Below, piece after piece: positions 60,073-64,000 of a stretch of 64,000 nt of DNA. The translations under genes and the position numbers were made by a program. Numbering within the stretch: the stretch's first letter is position 1; every line of letters starts with the position of its first letter. This DNA comes from Niastella sp966212235 (GTDB lineage Bacteria; Bacteroidota; Bacteroidia; Chitinophagales; Chitinophagaceae): NCBI GenBank assembly GCA_966212235.1, contig CBIHPP010000020.1, forward strand, positions 1 to 64,000, given 5' to 3'. The notes beneath the pieces are model-generated. The model did not search any database, had not been told where the DNA came from, and saw nothing but the letters and a program-made list of their open reading frames with translations.

Positions 60073-60121
60073 GGAACCTGGCTGCCTGTTTTTGGGGATT
60101 TGCCATGGTAAAAGCCATTGA

Positions 60122-60630
60122 ATGATGGCTTGAACAGTTTTTGCTATGGCAAAAAAGATTAAATGATGCCAGAAGATTTTTTCCGCGTAGAAAAAAAAGC
60201 AACCGACGGTCAAAACTTTTTATCGGCACTATTTTATTCCACTTCATGATAGCAAAGTTTTTTCGCTGGACCCTTTTATGAATTTTATGATAGCAAAATT
60301 ATTTTTCTGCCCCATTTTATAAATTAAATGATGCCCAAAAAAATTCAAATGGGTCATTTCTGTTTTTTATGACGATATAACTTTTTTTCTGTATCATTTA
60401 AAAATCAATCGATAGCAGAAACTTTTTTTCTGCCCCAGGTATAAAAATAGATGGTGGCACAAAACGATTTCATGATGCCAAAGTCATTTTTCTGTATCAT
60501 TTTAAATTACTAAATGGGTCATTGAAAGGATTAAATAGTCCATTTAAAAGGCAAGATGATCATAAAAAGCATTTACCCAGGTCGAAGAAAAAATTAAACG
60601 ATTATTCAAAAGATTAAACGATAGCAATTC
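60122..60630. repeat. 0.5-kb degenerate array, unit about 41 bp (2 x 20.5)
   Basis: Words ATGATAGC, ATGATGCC, ATGACG, ATGGTGGC and ACGATAGC recur at 60122, 60163, 60246, 60287, 60328, 60369, 60409, 60451, 60472, 60514, 60535, 60556, 60598 and 60618. Steps are 20-21 or 40-43 bp, apart from one gap of 83. T-tracts of 5-7 bases followed by CTG (TTTTTCTG) stand about 15 bp after many of them in the same phase. Unit identity is low, but spacing is strict. No reading frame spans it. It lies between the lysozyme and a small membrane protein gene. Confidence 0.75.
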
Positions 60631-60719
60631 TCCCTATTGCTCCCGGCCCAAATCCCCAGCCTTCCGGCTCCCTTCTTTTTCTCCCTTTTATCTTACCTTG
60701 GGGTTAATATTCTTCGCGT

Positions 60720-60956
60720 ATGGACCTAATGGAAAATGATGTTAAGGATTTTCTGAAACGGATCGTTTGGACCGTTTCTTTAGGGTTTTTATGGTTGACG
60801 CTTACGTTGGGCATCGGCGCCTATAATCAGTTGCTGGTTCCGGAGCACAACATTACCATTGGCAATATCATCTTCTACATCTGGTCGGCCAGCACCCTGG
60901 CGGCGCTTATCTATATTAATTACCGCATCTGGAAGAAGAAATTCCCGCACGGGTAG
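60720..60956 (+). CDS. small two-span membrane protein
   Basis: 78 residues. A charged N-terminus (MDLMENDVKDFLKR) is followed by two hydrophobic spans (about 15-33, IVWTVSLGFLWLTLTLGIG, and 48-67, GNIIFYIWSASTLAALIYINY) and a basic tail KKKFPHG. A positive-inside pattern puts both ends in the cytoplasm. The family is common in Chitinophagaceae but has no known function to me. A heptamer array begins 8 bases after its stop. Confidence 0.8.
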   Translation: MDLMENDVKDFLKRIVWTVSLGFLWLTLTLGIGAYNQLLVPEHNITIGNIIFYIWSASTLAALIYINYRIWKKKFPHG

Positions 60957-60964
60957 GAAAGGGA

Positions 60965-60992
60965 GCTGCACGCTTCAAGCTGCACGCCTCAC
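60965..60992 (+). repeat. heptamer array GCTGCAC-type
   Basis: Four heptamers in exact register (GCTGCAC twice, GCTTCAA, GCCTCAC), 8 bases after the stop codon of the preceding gene. A weaker fifth unit (GCAAATA) follows. Confidence 0.75.
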
Positions 60993-61043
60993 GCAAATAC
61001 AGTTGCAAACTGCCCCAATTAGCCGGGAATGCCCCGCAACAAA

Positions 61044-61068
61044 AAAGGCTTCCTGAAAGAAAGCCTTT
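61044..61068 (-). terminator. rho-independent terminator of the barrel gene
   Basis: AAAGGCTT (61044-61051) and AAGCCTTT (61061-61068) form an 8-bp stem; on the minus strand T6 follows. It ends the 61128-61982 transcript. Confidence 0.75.
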
Positions 61069-61127
61069 AATAATTTATATTCTATGCCCCAAAACGAACT
61101 CCGCTTTAGGGGGGTGAGGTTCGGAGT

Positions 61128-61982
61128 TTAAAACCTTGTGGCCGGGCAGCCTACTTTTTTATCGCGGTTATAAGCCGGCAACCCTGCTATTCGTTTGTAT
61201 TGATCAATAAACGAGCGTACCGTTACGGTAAAGGCCATGTAATAATAGCCGTCTTTTTCATTGGCGCCACCGCGGGGTGATTTGGCGGCGGGATAAGCAC
61301 CGGCTCCCACTTCATCGCCCCGGTAAGCCAGGTCAACAGCGGTTTGTCCTTTGGCGGCTAACAAAACTGCCTGATCTGCATACGTTGAACTAACATCATC
61401 GAGGTAATCGGTAAATAATTTCCGGTAACCCAGTTCCAGTCCAACCCTGATATCTTCACTAACTGCATAGGTAGCGCCGATACCCAGGGGTATATTAAAT
61501 TGGGTGAGTTTGTATTCTTTTACACCTGGCACAACGCCCTGGCCTTCTGTGCTCAATTCCTGCAGGTAGGTTTTTGTACCATCGCTTGCATGCGTGTATG
61601 GTTTAAAATGATATAAACCGATACCGGCAAACACATAGGGTGTGAACCAGGAATTATTCAAACTCAATATATTGTATTGCATGCCCAGCTCCCAATCGAA
61701 CAGTTTGGTCGCAAAATTCAGGTTACGCATTTTCATGCTGCTGGTACCTTTTTTATCATCGGCCTGCAGGGAAGAAAGCGTGAAATAGGTACGTGCGGTA
61801 AAATGCTCTGAAATATCGTACTGGGCGCCCAATGACCCTAAAAACTTAGCTTGTTTTAAAGTAACTCGTTTGGCCTGTAAATCGCCCTGATAATTGGCAA
61901 TGCCTAAACGGGCTGAAAAATGGAAATTTTGAGCAACTGTTGCCAGGGGTAAGCAACATAACACCATGATAATCTTTCTCAT
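61128..61982 (-). CDS. outer membrane beta-barrel protein (DUF6089-like)
   Basis: 284 residues. Signal peptide MRKIIMVLCCLPLATVAQ, then barrel strands: NFHFSARLGIANYQGDLQ, ISEHFTARTYFTLSSLQAD, FTPYVFAGIGLYHFKPYTH and IRVGLELGYRKLFTDYLDDVS. It ends with the same CP-near-C-terminus form (GCPATRF) as the protein at 33688. A loop insertion with TYLQELSTEGQG lies near 140. Probably a surface barrel of unknown role. A -7 element TAGATTTG lies at 62018-62025 on the minus strand. Confidence 0.86.
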   Translation of the reverse strand: MRKIIMVLCCLPLATVAQNFHFSARLGIANYQGDLQAKRVTLKQAKFLGSLGAQYDISEHFTARTYFTLSSLQADDKKGTSSMKMRNLNFATKLFDWELGMQYNILSLNNSWFTPYVFAGIGLYHFKPYTHASDGTKTYLQELSTEGQGVVPGVKEYKLTQFNIPLGIGATYAVSEDIRVGLELGYRKLFTDYLDDVSSTYADQAVLLAAKGQTAVDLAYRGDEVGAGAYPAAKSPRGGANEKDGYYYMAFTVTVRSFIDQYKRIAGLPAYNRDKKVGCPATRF

Positions 61983-62017
61983 TGATATTCAATTAGGATA
62001 TAATTCGTTCACCCTCG

Positions 62018-62025
62018 CAAATCTA
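62018..62025 (-). promoter_or_regulatory. putative -7 element TAGATTTG of the barrel gene
   Basis: Minus-strand match to TAnnTTTG, 35 bases before ATG 61982. No -33 element is evident. Confidence 0.35.
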
Positions 62026-62102
62026 CGGGTTTGGTTGACACCTTTAAACGGCGTGACAGTGAATTTATTACACTCCCTTCCGGGGCAGTTTGCGTTCTTC
62101 CC

Positions 62103-62135
62103 ATTATCAACTCTATCAACTTGTTAACTTGTCAC
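62103..62135 (-). repeat. GTTGATARG-type repeat abutting the prohibitin stop codon
   Basis: On the minus strand it has four near-copies of the word (GTTAACAA, GTTGATAGA, GTTGATAAT and a shorter GTGACAA) in an 8-9-nt register. It touches the stop codon at 62136. Same word as 8369-8503 and 14865-14895. Confidence 0.65.
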
Positions 62136-63047
62136 CTATTGTTTGGCATCCAAAATAACCGGCGTATTTCCTTTACCCATGATCACCATTTTTGCATTGG
62201 CTGAACCGGCCAGGTCTTTCATGGCCTTAATCTGTTCATATTGCAACTGGCGGTCGGTAAGGCTTTCATTGATGATGCGTTGGTAATCGGCAATACCTTG
62301 CGCTTCCACCCGTTTGCGTTCCGCTTCCTGTTTTTCCTTTTGGAGCACAAACTGCATTTTTTGTGCATCCTGTTCGGCGGTGATCTTTTGCTCGATGGCA
62401 GTTTTTACCATTTGTGGCAAGGTTATATTGCGCACCAGTAATTGTTCCAGTACCAGTCCCCGATTTTTAAAATCGGTTTCTATGCTTTTAAAAATGCGTG
62501 CCTGAAATTCATCGCGTTTAGATGAGTACAGGGATACGGCCTCATAGTACACCGCATTATCCCGGATCTTGGTGCGGGTAAGTGGACGAACGATCTTGTC
62601 GGTATAATTCAACCCGCTTTCCCGAACGATGCGGGGCGCATCGACTGGTAATACCCGGTATAAAACCGTTAGATCTATGACTACTTCCAGACCGTCGGCA
62701 GTGAGGGCGCGGATGGCGTCATCACCCGACTTCCCACCTTCATCATGCACACCGCTCATGGTGTAATTCTGGGTTCTGATATCCATCTCTTCAACAACGA
62801 GCAGTGGATTAATGAAGTGCAGACCACTGGATAATACATCGTTCTGTACTTTACCAAACAGTTTTTTTACCCCTACTTCACCCGCCTCTATTTGAACGAT
62901 GCAGGAAGTAAGAATTCCGATTACAATTAATATTCCGCCGAGAATACGAACGGGGGATGCAAAGCGCCTGACATTTGATTCAATACTGCGGGTTATCACC
63001 AGGCGGCCAATAAGAAATACGATAACACCGATAATAATAAGAGCCAT
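62136..63047 (-). CDS. prohibitin/SPFH family membrane protein
   Basis: 303 residues. Two hydrophobic segments at the N-terminus (MALIIIGVIVFLIGRLVI and VRILGGILIVIGILTSC, about 1-18 and 32-50) precede an SPFH/band-7 domain (about 52-215). A coiled-coil region follows (EQKITAEQDAQKMQFVLQKEKQEAERKRVEAQGIADYQRII). It resembles YqiK-like or HflK-type scaffolds that form large membrane rings and modulate proteases. No protease gene is adjacent. ATG 63047 is clear. Confidence 0.92.
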   Translation of the reverse strand: MALIIIGVIVFLIGRLVITRSIESNVRRFASPVRILGGILIVIGILTSCIVQIEAGEVGVKKLFGKVQNDVLSSGLHFINPLLVVEEMDIRTQNYTMSGVHDEGGKSGDDAIRALTADGLEVVIDLTVLYRVLPVDAPRIVRESGLNYTDKIVRPLTRTKIRDNAVYYEAVSLYSSKRDEFQARIFKSIETDFKNRGLVLEQLLVRNITLPQMVKTAIEQKITAEQDAQKMQFVLQKEKQEAERKRVEAQGIADYQRIINESLTDRQLQYEQIKAMKDLAGSANAKMVIMGKGNTPVILDAKQ

Positions 63048-63102
63048 GATAATATGTTTTGGTTTGAAGTTGAATATTGCCCGGTAAATACCGGACGGGG
63101 GG

Positions 63103-63528
63103 TTAACTACTGTGATCGGCTACAATAACCCAGCTGCCTTTGATCTTTCTGAACAACAGGTTATAATGACCGCCCACATCGCCGACATTTCTTTTCAAAT
63201 GCCATTTACCTACAATGAAAAAATATTCGGGCGACAGGCGTTGTACTTTCACCAGGTCGAACGAAAGGATTCCCATTGAGTCGGCATTGCTGTAATGCTT
63301 TTTATAATTCATTAGTGTATTCTGGTAGCCATATGTTACACCGCTTTTCCCAATAAACATCAGGGAGTCGTTGTTCCAGTACCCTTTCATAAATTCTTCA
63401 ATGTTCCCCTTGTTCCAGGCAATGGTTTGTTCGTTTAATACTTTGCGTATGGTTTGTTCATCCTTGTCCTGGGCCCAGGTAAGTTGGAAAAGAAATAAAG
63501 TAAGAAAGATGCAAAGCAATTTTCTCAT
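63103..63528 (-). CDS. DUF4440/NTF2-like secreted protein
   Basis: 141 residues. Signal peptide MRKLLCIFLTLFLFQLTWA, then an NTF2-like cone fold of the DUF4440/YybH group: IRKVLNEQTIAWNKGNIEEFMKGYWNNDSLMFIG near 27-60 and HYNLLFRKIKGSWVIVADHSS at the end. Members are usually of unknown activity. ATG 63528 gives the signal peptide; the longer reading is rejected. The inverted repeat CCGGTA-AA-TACCGG lies just past its stop at 63081. Confidence 0.88.
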   Translation of the reverse strand: MRKLLCIFLTLFLFQLTWAQDKDEQTIRKVLNEQTIAWNKGNIEEFMKGYWNNDSLMFIGKSGVTYGYQNTLMNYKKHYSNADSMGILSFDLVKVQRLSPEYFFIVGKWHLKRNVGDVGGHYNLLFRKIKGSWVIVADHSS

Positions 63529-63583
63529 AATATGTATAGTTTCTTTAAAGTTAGGTAAAGTTAACAGGTTGACCAGTCTCAAT

Positions 63584-63618
63584 AAAAAAACCCGGAAGCA
63601 CTTATATACTCCCGGGTT
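63584..63618 (-). terminator. rho-independent terminator
   Basis: AACCCGG (63589-63595) with CCGGGTT (63612-63618); on the minus strand seven T follow. It ends the isomerase gene at 63640. Confidence 0.85.
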
Positions 63619-63639
63619 CCTGATATATTAATTATAAAC

Positions 63640-64000
63640 TTACATCTTAAACTTCTTCATATATGCAGCATCTACGGCAGCGCTTTTCAGCGGGGTGCTG
63701 TTATCATAACGCTCCTGCTCAACGATGTAATACTGCAACCCTTTAGAAGAACCCGTTTTCAAAATACTTTTAAAGTCTATACTTCCGATGCCCAGGTCAA
63801 TAGAAGCATCATGGTCTTTCGGCTCAGCGCCTTTTTTACGATCTTTCACATGACACAGCTTGAAACGGCCGGGATATTTATTCAACCATTCAATTGGGTC
63901 GGCGCCAGCTGTAACAACCCAGTAAATATCCATTTCAAAATCTACCAGGTCGGCGTTGGTATTCTGCATTAAAACATCCTGCGGCAATTGACCTTCCAAT
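63640..64000 (-). CDS. sugar phosphate isomerase/epimerase family protein (C-terminal part)
   Basis: The last 119 or more residues of a TIM-barrel protein that continues past the window edge. VDFEMDIYWVVTAGADPIEWLNKYPGRFKLCHVKDRKK is characteristic of the AP-endonuclease-2/xylose-isomerase superfamily (metal ligands Asp/Glu and His in MDIYWV and CHVKD). SIDLGIGSIDFKSIL and YYIVEQER follow, with the metal-binding Glu. The first residues seen cannot be its true start. Confidence 0.88.
   Translation of the reverse strand, partial: LEGQLPQDVLMQNTNADLVDFEMDIYWVVTAGADPIEWLNKYPGRFKLCHVKDRKKGAEPKDHDASIDLGIGSIDFKSILKTGSSKGLQYYIVEQERYDNSTPLKSAAVDAAYMKKFKM

Noticed and set aside
60122..60630. CRISPR or transposon terminal region
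   Set aside because: Units are too degenerate, no spacers can be told from repeats, and no transposase or terminal inverted repeats are present.

Overview
The window reads as the chromosome of a Bacteroidota bacterium, most likely family Chitinophagaceae (Niastella/Chitinophaga-like; family-level inference). Signs are a gliding-motility/T9SS C-terminal domain protein, an S46 dipeptidyl-peptidase, HYC_CC_PP and DUF3347 copper-accessory proteins, FIST, LytTR and DUF2264 proteins, intermediate GC, weak Shine-Dalgarno signals, and several -7 elements of the Bacteroidota type TAnnTTTG. No rRNA, tRNA, CRISPR, prophage or insertion sequence was recognised.

Layout. 0-1.4 kb: noncoding DNA with a 22-bp-period direct-repeat array, then a frameshifted gene. 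1.5-9 kb: patatin, a FIST sensor plus hybrid histidine kinase pair, a type II NADH dehydrogenase-like protein and an RDD protein. 9-15.5 kb (minus): S46 peptidase, membrane patatin, Obg, PaaY-like hexapeptide protein. 15.7-20.8 kb: aldo/keto reductase convergent with a phenylacetate operon paaABCD-paaG-paaI behind a PaaR-like operator. 21.2 kb: small secreted protein. 21.7-30.4 kb (minus): copper/silver efflux operon (HYC_CC_PP protein, metal-binding repeat protein, DUF3347 protein, CusA split in two frames, CusC, two CusB adaptors). 30.7-32.6 kb: divergent LytS/LytTR two-component system. 32.8-45 kb: putative cytochrome-like lipoprotein, outer-membrane barrel, L,D-transpeptidase-like protein, MCE/Mla lipid transporter, subtilase, FMN reductase, DUF2264, response regulator, GMAC/T9SS adhesin. 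45-50.8 kb: small proteins, thioesterase plus TetR regulator with its promoter/operator, MATE pump, AI-2E-family permease, second L,D-transpeptidase-like protein. 50.9-64 kb: PAP2-like membrane protein, RpoN, lipoprotein, DegT aminotransferase, GHL10 hydrolase, MarR, radical SAM, GH25 lysozyme, a 0.5-kb noncoding array, outer-membrane barrel, prohibitin, NTF2-like protein and a partial sugar-phosphate isomerase.

The most unusual signal lies between and beside the genes. At seven loci I can read short arrays of 4-12 near-identical heptamers in strict 7-nt register. Each locus has its own word, and most sit within about 30 nt after a stop codon. A related 8-9-nt GTTGAYAAG-type family occurs at three more stop codons. 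In the copper operon one such array is in frame and encodes the signal-peptide core of a lipoprotein. Two other noncoding arrays (306-487 and about 60122-60630) have two-helical-turn periods of about 21.5 and 20.5 bp. These repeats, the split cusA and the FIST-kinase pair are the main points for follow-up.
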